A DNA stretch of 64,000 nucleotides from Nereocystis luetkeana (Eukaryota > Sar > Phaeophyceae > Laminariales > Laminariaceae): NCBI GenBank assembly GCA_031213475.1, contig JARUPZ010000025.1, positions 5,405,676 to 5,469,675 on the forward strand. The letters run 5' to 3'. The notes under the pieces are model-generated. The model saw nothing but the letters and a program-made list of their open reading frames with translations. It was not told the DNA's origin and did not search any database. Below are positions 47,136 to 57,599 of this stretch, in pieces (the first letter of the stretch is position 1; every line of letters starts with the position of its first letter). A program made the position numbers and the translations under genes.

Positions 47136-47734
47136 CCTGTTGTTGTCGCTTGTGCGTTTAATGTTTCCTCGCGAGAAAACTTCAGCCATTTTGCCGCCCG
47201 TCGACTCGGGTCAAAGGGGGCCTACCCTCGCGCTCTCGGGAGTTGACACCGATTGTGATACTCTCCGCAAGATAAACCAAGTCTACGTGGTTGGATTCGG
47301 ACACGAGGACCAACTCTAGCAGCATTCGAATGCAACCTATACTTACAGGGGGTTTTTTGTATAAAAAGCCCACCGAGACGACTGGCATATCTACTCTGTC
47401 GACCTCTCTGTGGGTGTGAACAATTAAGTGTTACCGTACGAAAAACACAATGAGTATTGCTGCAGAAGATATTGATGTTGTGCTGTGTGCTGGTGCATTC
47501 CCGTACTCACACAACACCGCGGTTAGTTAGATGCCTACCACTTGTGAAATCCGCGTGGGATACCATCCTTATCCTTTTGACTCTTCAGACCCCAGGTGCT
47601 CACTTTGTGGCTTGAAGCCCGATATATTCTCAGACCACACTTGCTAATACCTGGTGTGTTATCTGTTGCACGATACTATAATAAGGACATACCACGTAGT
47701 GCACACGTAGGAGAATCATTTTAGTCGCAGTGAA

Positions 47735-48412
47735 CGGTTCGTCGTGGCATCATACCTCTTTGCGTCTCTGTTTGCATCTATCTTCTGTTTCGCCTCGTTT
47801 GATTTCTTGCTAGCTGTATTTTTTGTTTTCCTTTTGCTTTGTTTCGTCTTCGCACTCGTTTTTCGTCCTTTAGTGTGTCTCTGCCTCCCTGGTGTTCTTC
47901 ATAGCGGAGTACGAAAGCACGTTTCTTATTTTGTTCTGATATCTGTCCTACACCCCTCCCCTAGCATGCGAGCTCGGAATCTGCGAAATTATGCGCATTC
48001 TTTTGTATAATTCGTTTCGAAATTTCTTTCTTTATTATTGCCTGAATTAAACTTTTTTCTTCCTCTTCCCTTTTTGATTTGTGTTTTTTTCGACTGTGGT
48101 TTCGATTGTTTGACGTCGAGTTGTTTTTTTCATCCTGTCTATTTCTTCTGGGTAGTGTGTGGTCTCCTCGGTTTCTGTGGCGCCTTGTTTGTAGAGCGTG
48201 TCGCATGAAACTGATACGTACATCATGCGCGGAACTTACTTTTGGATTTTGTCTGAGGTGTAGATGTGCTTCGGTTATCATGTATGTGTACTCTTCTTTG
48301 CTTGCTTGTGTTTTTACCGTGGTATCTCCTCCACTCCTGAGGTATTTCGGCCAGTAGTCCTGCGGCCACGGACTGTACTGGATTTTGGCGATACGTTAAT
48401 TAAGGTGAAAAT

Positions 48413-48467
<55 letters not shown>

Positions 48468-48495
48468 CCACCAACAACAACAACAACAACAGCAA
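47735..48495 (+). mobile_element. (CAA)-tailed LINE-like retroposon, longer copy
   Basis: About 760 bp absent from the matching place of the second duplication copy (about 61705-61735). Its 3' part, TCCACTCCTGAGGTATTTC...CTGCGGCCACGGACTG...GTTAATTAAGGTG, matches the 61220-61429 element. It ends in a long CAA run (48413-48493), which acts as the tail. The rest is T-rich, giving a hydrophobic 88-codon plus frame and a Lys/Arg-rich 106-codon minus frame. No reverse transcriptase motif is present, so it is a 5'-truncated copy or a non-autonomous SINE-like element. Confidence 0.65.
48413..48493 (+). repeat. (CAA)n microsatellite, about 26 repeats
   Basis: Almost pure CAA with one ACCACC interruption. 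It forms the tail of the retroposon and has probably expanded after insertion, since the other copies have 4-6 repeats. Confidence 0.95.
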
Positions 48496-49736
48496 TGTAT
48501 CACGGCACGAGATGCCCGAGATGAAATACATACTACTCCTGTATACACACGTTCGGTAGGTGTGTACACAATATTATCTTGGTTGACGAGTTATCGATTG
48601 CAGAGAGAAATGCTTGTCGGATGATTTTATGACGTATCGAGTACTCACGGACAAAAAAAAATGACGCATGCATGAGGTAGTAGTGCCAAAAACAAGTTCA
48701 AAGGAACACGCGTCCAACCAAGAATAAGAAACCACAATTTTAGACTTATTCTGGTTGAAGTTGAAGTACGGAAATGCTCATGCCAATGAAAGCCGGCAAC
48801 ATCATGTAAATTATCGTCTTGATCGGATGGACGCATAACCGAACGAAGAAGGTGACATGACCTCGGGTTTTGTTTTTAAGGTCCTAGGGCCTGCGGTTAA
48901 TGTATAGCGACCACGGCCCAAAACCAAAACCAGCACCTAGCTACAATCCGTCGGCCATCTCTGCAGGAGCGCACGCATTTTTCTCTTGTTTCTGCACAGC
49001 GCGATTGCACCTATTTAAGGATTACCATTTTGTGCATTAGTTTGGGCAAACTCTCGAAGGCCTATCCTGCGCCTGTTCGAAATTGGGCGGAGTGTGGCCC
49101 CGTGGAAAACCAAATACACCACACTTTAATACGGCATTTACGAGGCCCCGACGAAAAATAGACATCCGGAGAGAAGCCCAAAGTGAAGTTGGCAGTAATA
49201 TCGAATAAATTACCCTGAACCTTCGCACGCGTGATGTTTCTGTCCATTCCGAGTACTACTCTAGTGAACGAGGTGTGTGTGTCGTTCAGGTCATCTTATA
49301 ATCTTTTAGACGAAACAATTTAGTACAAAGAGGTCCGAACCTCCCCAATATGTATTTAGCACCACCACCAAAACACAAATAAAACAACATAGATATATAT
49401 GTGTATATATAAGTCTGTAATCTATAGCATTCGGTTGCGTACGGTGTTCGCAAGGACTCACAGCCGACGACGTGTGTAAAAAGGCACGGCCGTACTCGAA
49501 ATCACGACAAAATCTTACCGAGGAGTAAATTTCCGTTGTTTCAGGTGGACTAGCCACTACCAGGTACATAATATCAACAGCAAAAGTCCAAGGTACAGCC
49601 TACCACCTACCTAATGTCCTTCATAGAAGAAGTGGTAAAATGCAACTCACTGTTGATATGAACCTTCGCGATCAGCATATATATCACCACTCTAATGTCG
49701 CTCAGCAGATATTTCACTGTGGTGCACAGATACCGC

Positions 49737-49809
49737 GTCCACGGTGGCTTCGTAGGTGGTCCGCGTGCCTACAAATATCAATATTGTGGGTTCAAGTCTC
49801 ACCGAGCAC
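49737..49809 (+). tRNA. tRNA-like relic with Pol III A and B boxes, probable pseudogene
   Basis: A-box-like TGGCTTCGTAGG and B-box GGTTCAAGTCT lie at normal tRNA spacing. The acceptor arms GTCCACG and CGAGCAC pair at 5 of 7 positions. The T arm GTGGG-TTCAAGT-CTCAC is sound with one G.T pair. The anticodon stem does not pair (CGTGC against TATCA), so the loop CTACAAA does not give a safe identity. A decayed tRNA gene or a tRNA-derived SINE head fits best. It lies inside duplication B copy 1, with no clear equivalent in copy 2. Confidence 0.4.
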
Positions 49810-50200
49810 ATACTACTCGTAGGGAGTTTTTCTTGCATAATAAACAAAATGATTAGCGGAAAGCGCGAAAACGCGAGATGATGGCAACATTGGATAAAAA
49901 TCGACAAATAGTGGGAATGCTGAACGCTGAGTGGGACGAAAATGAAGATCCGTACCAGGGGAAAGAAATGACGGCACCCGTGACCATGGCTTGTCCAGGA
50001 AAAGGTCGCTCAGAATGAAACCTCCTACGAGTTAAGCTGTAATTGAATGTGATGGTATAATACATTTATAGCTATATAAACGCGTAGCATCGTTATAGCA
50101 TTATCGAGCATTTGGGGTTTGTCACAAACGTATCTGGTTAATAACTAAACTCTTGGTGTCGGCGGGCGTCATTTCCACCTAATACTTAGTGAATGCCTGG

Positions 50201-50389
50201 TAACATGACGTCTAAGTACCGTACGTATGCCGCAGCCACAAAAACTACTTCTCTATATTTGTACGTCACGAAGAATTTGGTAGCATATTATCCGCGTTAA
50301 AAAATTACGGTTTCGTCGTTGTTATCTGAAACATCATACCTATAAGGGATGTTATCAACCCAATGCCCACATCAACCGGCAGTACTAGA
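50201..50389. other. Junction between duplications B and A
   Basis: Spacer of about 190 bp. Nothing recognised. Confidence 0.4.
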
Positions 50390-51280
50390 TGGTGGGTTCG
50401 ATCGTAGTCACCTAGCCCACCGCAAGTATTTGTTGAGGGAGACTTGACTAGACGAACTCAATTCTTTGGTTGTGAGTCATCGTTAACTTCCCGAAAAATA
50501 ATTATGAAGCGATATTGATTTCGGACCCTCAAAGGTAGGTGAACGTTAGCACGGGTTGTACTTGTAATAGCTTACAGAGTTTCTTCACTTTCTTCCAAAT
50601 AACGTAGTTCGCGACGTGAACAAGCATACTGCTATATTTATCTGCTAATCGGCCGTCAATAGACAACTGTTGTTCTAGGCTTTCAACAACCCAGGAGTGA
50701 GTCGCCTGCAGGGACCTTCGTCTCGCAGTTGCAAGAAATCTCGATTCGCAGACCGGAAGTTAGGTCGAGAGCCGCGGCAGCTGTAAATAGATCAATACAG
50801 CATGTATGTGGAGAAAGGAGACTGCTGCCGCATGAAGGTTCAGAAGCAACAAAACCACGAGCTAAGATTAACTACATTGTAACAGTAGAACACGGCGACA
50901 CGTGACACACATCCAACACAGGGTGCTCTTTGCCTAGCGAAGTTACTGCTAGTATGCCGTCCGTGATTTCCGAACATACATGACATTCATCCATACACGA
51001 GGTAGAGGAAGGCCCCCACGTACATTGTATGTCTGCTGTAGTATACGAACGGCCCTTGTATGCAAGCAGGAATCTATCCTATCTTGCGGTCCTCTCACTG
51101 TGTCGAAAAAGAACAACAACCGGAGGTCCCGATAAATCGGTTTCCTTCCGTTGTGTGGCAGTTACACGTCGTTAGCCTGTGTGCCGCTCAAAGGGAGCAG
51201 TGACATAGCGCTGTAACCTTGCGCTGTGGTTTTGTTCGGATTCACTATGGGATTAATACAGCCGCCGGCTGCGACCAGCC

Positions 51281-51458
51281 GGAAACTCTCACCCGGAATT
51301 ACTATTGACGTCATCGTTATCTGGGAACCAACGCAGCACCTCGTCCCTTTCATCATATACCCCTTTTAATTGTACGCCGTCAACACATTCTGCGGTTCTA
51401 TCGTAGGTTCCAAGAGTAAAACGATGACGATCAATAGTAATTCCGGGTGAGAGTTTCC
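51281..51458. repeat. Perfect 28 bp inverted repeat
   Basis: 51281-51308 begins GGAAACTCTCACCCGG and 51431-51458 is its exact reverse complement. CGTCATCG / CGATGACG extends the pairing inward after a small gap. The arms are 122 bp apart. A perfect match between arms amid 65-70% diverged sequence implies a recent local event. Confidence 0.93.
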
Positions 51459-51482
51459 ATAGTAGGTTCCAAGAGTAAAACG
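51403..51482 (+). repeat. Exact 21 bp direct repeat
   Basis: GTAGGTTCCAAGAGTAAAAC plus G occurs at 51403-51423 and 51462-51482, 59 bp apart. One arm of the 28 bp inverted repeat lies between the copies. Confidence 0.93.
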
Positions 51483-51884
51483 CCCGTTTTCTTTTTGCCA
51501 CCGATTGGTAGCAACTGCGGAATGCCCACGGAAGCGTGAGCTCCGGTTCACGAGGGTCCACGTTCATCTGCGACGGCCGCCGCTCACTCATGCACGTAAG
51601 ATATGTTCAGTGTGCGGTACAAATTCAGAACACCGTGCAGGACACATATTCGACTAAAAGTGGTGGCGTCAACAGACAAGACTGACTGCGGTTTGTCAGA
51701 GGAAGTGGTGCACGCCAGCCTAAACTGGGTATTCTAATCCGCCGGTCGTACGAATCCATAAAAAATCTGGGTAGTGTATATGGCAGACACTGTCCATACA
51801 CAACGACGGGTTCGAGGCATTGATGATGTGGATAGCCGGAGGCTGAAACGGGGGAAATACATTTGACAGAGAAATAATTATCGT

Positions 51885-52140
51885 CCAGAAGAGCCATCCC
51901 ACAGTAGGGGTGCACTAGAAGTTCCAGAGCCCCTGACATTAGGCGCTCAATATCTCACCCGATGCAACTCTTGGGGGACCCTCGTTCGTGCCACCCGACC
52001 AGCACTTGTATGCGCTAGTCCTGAATCGATCATACGCGTAAAACGTTCATATTTTTCGGGTGGTTCCTCACATAAGGAACCCAATTGGTCAGAAACCTTT
52101 GGCTCAAAAAGTGCAACCCCTACCGTGGGGTGACTCAAAA
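51885..52140 (+). repeat. Dispersed repeat R3, copy 2
   Basis: Counterpart of 10847-11100. It interrupts duplication A between blocks R5 and R6 and is absent from the equivalent interval 18691-19114. Confidence 0.75.
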
Positions 52141-52362
52141 TTAAAACCGCCGGGCACAAAATAAGGATAGTTCGAGGCATCAGAGATCGCTCTCCTCAGC
52201 CTTCAGGTGTAGGCCAAGACGTTCCCTACCCTTTAAAAATATATTACCTTTGCCGGCGACTTGTCGAGTTGTACTGATTGGATGCTGGAGGGTCATGCCG
52301 AACCTCGCCTGATAACGAGTACCCTGGTGCTGCCGTAAAACAGGCCTCCTTCAGTTGTTGCT

Positions 52363-52381
52363 CCCCCCCCCCCCCCCCCCC
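52363..52381. repeat. Poly(C) homopolymer, 19 bases
   Basis: Uninterrupted run of 19 C between repeats R3 and R8. Confidence 0.9.
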
Positions 52382-52499
52382 TATCTTATATAGGTTGGGT
52401 TGATGTCGGTTGGCAACGACACTGTAAAACATACATGCCGTTCACTGAGTGAGCTAGACAACCAGGGTACCGTTCGTTTTTGTTTTGTTTTGGCGATCG

Positions 52500-52925
52500 C
52501 CAACAACAACAGCTGGTTATCGAGTTAGATCCTTTGTGCGAGGTAAATAACCCTTACTCTGCACAAGAAAATTGATCGTATAACGTAGTGTTCAAGGTAA
52601 GGCCTTCAAGAGTCAGTTACGGAGTACTCTCGCTGCTGTCTCTAGAAATGCCTTCACCGGAAATTATACGAACTCATTGGAGCTGCTATCCGCATGCAAG
52701 TCCGCCTCACTAGCGATTCTTAGTAGGATGCAGCTCACCCTTCACGCGAATTAATTGCCGGACACCTCATGGCACTTCGCGCTTGTTGCAAGCAATGGCT
52801 GCCTGGTCGGTGAAACCCGACATGCTCCGTCCCGGCATTGTAGGGATGTGAGGGTCTATGGTCATATGACTACGGCCATGCCTGAGATCGAGTACATCTC
52901 TCCTTTCGAGTACCCCCGCCCCCCT
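52500..52925 (+). mobile_element. Dispersed repeat R8, copy 2
   Basis: Counterpart of 46735-47135, about 70-75% alike by eye. It is also an extra block here relative to the first copy of duplication A, so both R8 copies look like insertions into older duplicated DNA. It has no terminal inverted repeats. Confidence 0.7.
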
Positions 52926-53089
52926 TCCCTCTCCCTACATACGGCAGTAGCACCTGCACACGGGAGCATCGCTACATGTACCATTCACTCAATTCGGCTA
53001 ACGGTAAGGTGCACTGCGTTCATATTTCATAGTGTAACACCAGGTAGGATATTAAAGAATGTTTGGGCTTCGATCCCCAAAGTGTACAC

Positions 53090-53330
53090 AGGATTGTAAG
53101 TTTAGCGCTTGCGGACGTCGAGACGTTGGGGGTGAAACATTTAGGTAAAACATATTGTGCTCTGGGTTGTTTTCGGACCGCCTGTTATTTACGGCACGTT
53201 CATACTGCCATAGGGTTGACGAAAACACCAGCGAAAAGTATAAATATAAATCTGATACGGGCATTTTGCACCAATAGCAAGCCGGTCGGCTGGCAGTTCA
53301 TTAAACGGGGTGATTCTAAGCATAGCAAGC
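53090..53330 (+). repeat. Diverged duplication A, block R6 copy 2
   Basis: Counterpart of 19115-19340. A 93-codon plus frame (53063-53344) is open here but its counterpart in copy 1 is broken, so conservation of a protein is not shown. Confidence 0.65.
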
Positions 53331-53629
53331 TTCTGGGGTCGTGAAACACATTTATTTGGCATCTAATCTGGCAATATTGAATGTATAGCGCTCGCTAAAA
53401 TCACAATTTTGGCATGGGTACATATGAAAGATGTTTTGAATCAGACCCGAACATTCTTTGAGAATACAAGCAGTAGACCCCCTCATGGATATCACCATTG
53501 AAATTTCTTCAACTCCCTCATTCCAAATCCCAATCAATGTGAAAATCTAATTGGCTTTCGCCGCGTATGTCGTCTCTTCACAGCTCAAATGCATGCTATA
53601 ACAACTCGTTTTGGCCTGAAGGGGCGTTC
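53331..53629. other. Spacer
   Basis: Weak resemblance to 19.35-19.6 kb at most. Nothing recognised. Confidence 0.4.
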
Positions 53630-53895
53630 TACGATGATAGAGGTTCACCCTAATTTTTCTCAGGCTCCTCACTTGAGGAGCTACATACCTCTACCTGAAA
53701 ACTGATTTCAGCAAAAAAAAGTCAAATTGCATCCCCATAAATAATACCATGGCCCAAGTATAACAAATATACGTAAATTTCCTAAACAAGATTGGCATTC
53801 CGACATTTTTTTCCGGGTTAAGGAGCCCCGTCATCAAGAAAACGTGTGAGCCGAAATGTGCTACCTTTATCGCAGAACGCGTCTGAAGTGGCTGG
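53630..53895 (+). repeat. Dispersed repeat R4, copy 2
   Basis: Counterpart of 11570-11850 with AGAGGTTCACCCTAATTT, GCTCCTCACTTGAG, ATGGCCCAAGTAT and GATTGGCATTCCGAC. No equivalent block was seen at 19.4-21.4 kb, so it is probably an insertion. Confidence 0.75.
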
Positions 53896-55194
53896 ACAAA
53901 GTCGATACAATTAAATCAAAGACTATATCCAAAATCAGCATCTAAATCTGTCCGAGGAACGGGAATCGTTTAGTGAAGGTCATCTAATCATCCATCGGTG
54001 ATGTATCCATTGTGCTCTGCTCCCCTGCGTGAAACTAAACTTTTTTGTTTTTTTGCTGTTAATGATATTTTGTGGTACTCGCTTGTAACTAACTGTGACT
54101 ACACGAAAACATCTCGTGAAGCATTTGTCACATGATACGTCCTCCGCCTGGCACACCCGACGCTCTTAAACAACCCATCAGGAGCATCGGTCAACTTCGC
54201 GGCCAGACGTTTCTGCGATCAGCTGTAGTAGTAGCTGTACGCAAGAGACGTGAAAACATTATGGGCGTTGTTTAATGTATCATTTATGCACCCCGAATAT
54301 CGACCAATAATCAATTTCGACCATCATTAATGATTGCAGCACCTCAAGGTCGAGGTGTAGGCCTCTGTTGAGAACGTTCGGGAGAGAATCTCGAGAAAAA
54401 AAAACAAGTATTAATAGATGTGATGCACCTTTTTTGCGTCACCGTTGGCTTCCGGCCAAAAACCAGCCGGAGTTCAAAATGCAGCGTGTGAAGAAAGCGA
54501 CGAATAGTTTTATTCCGATAAAACATCTACAGATAAGACTGACCGCAACCCGGTGACGAGGGGACGCTTGGGTGCCAGCGTGGTTATGTGAGAGCGGCTA
54601 CGTTTCGTTCGTACCTCTGCCGTACATCGGTTAGTTGCTTCATCATATCGAGACTGCCAGAGCTATATTTCATTATTTGCGACACAAGTTCATGTTTTCT
54701 TCGTTTGTTTTGTGGAGGAGATTGTGGCCGTACGGCCTGTTTGTGGATAAGGACCCATTGATACAAGATATATATGAGGTTCGGCAAAGTGCACCAGAAA
54801 AACGGCGCGTCGAGAACAAGCTTCGTTTTGGTGATCCGCGGGTGAGAAAGATGACCATCGTCATGTCAGGATGGTTACCCTCTGGAATGGGTGTTAGATC
54901 GACCTCACACCACCATTGGTCAGTAGGTAGTCCTTGTCACACCGTGCCACAACCACGTGTGTTACGGTTTGTCGAAATTCGCGTACGTACGTGTGGATCT
55001 TGTCTTATCACCTACTTTTATGGTTGTTTGTATTTTTTCTCTACGTGTATAGCACGGTATGTGTCTTGTGCTCCAACAATGTATAGCATGTATGTACCAA
55101 CCCGGTATTAATCGAGCATTTTTGAATATATCGCGCGACCCTGAGCAACAGCATAGTCGAGTGTTCACGGTTGCTGTAACGAGTAAACCTCACT
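53896..55194. other. Spacer of duplication A, copy 2
   Basis: No gene recognised. The 158-codon plus frame 54635-55111 has no domain and no preserved counterpart near 20.6-21.2 kb. Confidence 0.4.
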
Positions 55195-56850
55195 GCGGCA
55201 GAACCTTCTCAGCGATGTAAGGGCGAAAATTGAAGATAGATGCTAAGCGTATTATACATCCCACTGGAGAAAACGTTTTTATCGGTATCTCGGCTTCGCG
55301 AATTTCGATTTGTGTCTTCAAATTTTTGTTGAAGTACGCCCTGTGAATACTGTTGTTGTTGAATCTATTTTTGCATATATATATACACCTTGTCTGATAC
55401 GATAATATGCACGTACTCGTACACGATTTTCGAAATCAACCTAGTTCGTTCGACCCCTGACATCACCACATCCAATATTTCTTGTTTTTTTCCACGCCGC
55501 TGCATATCTGTGTTTAAAGCATTAATTATTAGTGAAATATACCCTCCCTCGTATTAATCTAAAGGCCGTCAACCTGTACCTGTATGTTATGGTGTTCCAA
55601 ACACGTGAGCGTGTCTTTGCTGCGGAGACAAAATGTGTTTTTAGTGGGGCGTCGCAGCACAGAATATTGAGGCAATTTTACGGTAGTAGTAGTTGTAGTC
55701 GGATTAGGAGTAGAAGCAGTAGCATGGGAATAATAGTAGCTATACTTGCACTGCATTTTTTTGGTAGTAAGTAGCAGCATTGTAGCAGTATTTGTAGAGT
55801 AGAATTGACAGCACACATACTATACACAACAATTACCATCACGTTAGAACGTGTAGAGTACAGCACACCTGAAATAGAATACCGGAAAAAGAGTCAAGCC
55901 GAGATTTCTCAACAAAATAAGACAGACGTCAGGCGGCACCTCGGCTGTCTAACGAAAGTACCCCACACACTCTTCTTGGGGGAGAGGCTACGACGAACGC
56001 TCGGGCTTGATGGTACCTGGCGCGGTGTCCTCGAGTAACGATGTTGAGCGCTTCAGCAACACTTTTTTTTCAGATTTTGATCGCGTACTCTGTTTTGCAG
56101 CGCACTCCTATACCAGTACGGCGTTAATATTCTGCATTTGTTTTTGTTCGTGCTATGTAAAACTTCTGACAGCAAGTATTCTTTGATGTATTTTCGAACA
56201 TCCCTGCAATCCGTTGGGATAACTGGATAGGGAAGAACAGGCCATTGGAGGGTAGACCTAGAGGTAGACCCAGGACCAATATATTTCGTTGCTCGCATAG
56301 CCCAGTGACGTTTGCGGCTAGACCCCAAACGCTCTCGAAGAGTTAAAACACTACGAGGGAGCGCGGTGCTACTGCGGAGACGTTCGCCCACCTTGACGCA
56401 CGCCTGTGAGATGGACGATGTCGCCGCACTCTCAACGAAGAAGAGTACAACAGCGATCTCGGGAAGTTTATTTGTTCTACCAGACGCTTACCCGTTGACG
56501 GCAGTGGCTCGACCACATAGATTTGTCCGGTACCGCAGCCTTCGGAGAGGCTGACATGGTCAAACGTGGGCTAAATATGTCAACCGATTTGGACGACGTA
56601 GTTTATGGTGACGATAGTCACGATCTCGACGCCGGCAAATCAAAGCTACCATCCTAAAATTCCCACCGGGCACGGTTGCACTATTTCCGCTCGGTTCCTA
56701 CTGGTCTTGATGCTTCACTTGCGAAGCTGCGTATCAAGCTGCGGCAGGGGCTGTCATGGAGGAAGGGCTCCATCACGCGGCGGGAACGAGCGTTCCCTCG
56801 GCTTTGTGGAGCACGCAGGTCGGAGTTCACCACGAAGGGTTCCTACACCA
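55195..56850 (+). repeat. Diverged duplication A, block R7 copy 2
   Basis: Counterpart of 21420-23060, with TTGTTGAAGTACGCCC, GTACACGATTTTCG, a shortened AGT/TAG tract, GTTTGCGGCTAGACCCCAA and CGTATCAAGCTG in the same order. Confidence 0.75.
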
Positions 56851-57599
56851 AACGTATGCTTTCGCGCCAAGTGAGGGGGCGTAGGGCGAATGACATTATT
56901 ACTGGATACGATCTCCCGGCCAAGAAATGAAAAAAGCTCGACTACTTCCCGGCGAGAATAAAAAAAGGCCACAAGTGAGGCAAAATATAGGCAAGTCAGC
57001 CTCACAACGCCGGAGCCCTGTTTCTTATCGGTAAAATTAGGTGTCCTGTGTAAGTGTATTAGAAACACGGTGGTATGATAGAAGAGTAGTAGGACCAATT
57101 GCTCTAGCCGCACCATTCAGAGTATTTTTTTAAACCACGCCTTCGAATAACGACACCCTTTCTCGCCGAAGCCATCAACACTGTTGTGCACTGTACATTT
57201 AATTTTGGTTTTTGTCGGTCAATACTCGACTAAGTATATTCCGTCGGATATAATCTAACAGGGTATACCTGATATCGATGTAGCCCAGTACATCAAACCG
57301 CGGCGCAGACGACAAAAAGGTGTGACAGTCTTTATCTACCAATCACCACATTGGCACAGTATAGTTAGCATGTTCATGTCATACCATCGATGAGCGTGCG
57401 AAAACCACATGTATGTGTATGTACGGTTTCGAATGGACGCAAGATGGGGATCCCAGACGCACCGGAATTCGGTTCATATATCGCAATCTGGATAATATTC
57501 AATTTTTGACAAATAAATATGTCTACTAATTGTTTCATACTGAAATTGACTGTATGTTGTGGCCCTTAATTCAAACAAATTGAAACGCATCGAGCTCTT
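56851..57599. other. Non-coding stretch
   Basis: Nothing recognised. Confidence 0.4.

Larger units (their letters stand above)
46600..50200 (+). repeat. Diverged duplication B (R9), copy 1
   Basis: Collinear with 60600-63470. Matching blocks (this copy / other) are 46610-46735/60625-60720, 47140-47345/60715-60930, 47485-47735/61190-61705, 48510-48900/61735-62340, 49495-49640/62790-62930 and 50060-50150/63020-63110. Two stretches here have no partner and are insertions: R8 (46735-47135) and a retroposon (47735-48495). Confidence 0.72.
50390..51850 (+). repeat. Diverged duplication A, block R5 copy 2
   Basis: Counterpart of 17690-18690, sharing GTGGGTTCGATCGTAGTCA (50393), GGCTGCGACCAGCC (51268), GCGACGGCCGCCGC (51571) and GACGGGTTCGAGGC (51804). 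It is longer, partly because of the local inverted and direct repeats at 51281-51482, which copy 1 lacks. Confidence 0.7.

Noticed and set aside
54635-55111. 158-codon plus-strand frame in duplication A copy 2
   Set aside because: No domain and no preserved counterpart in copy 1 near 20.6-21.2 kb.
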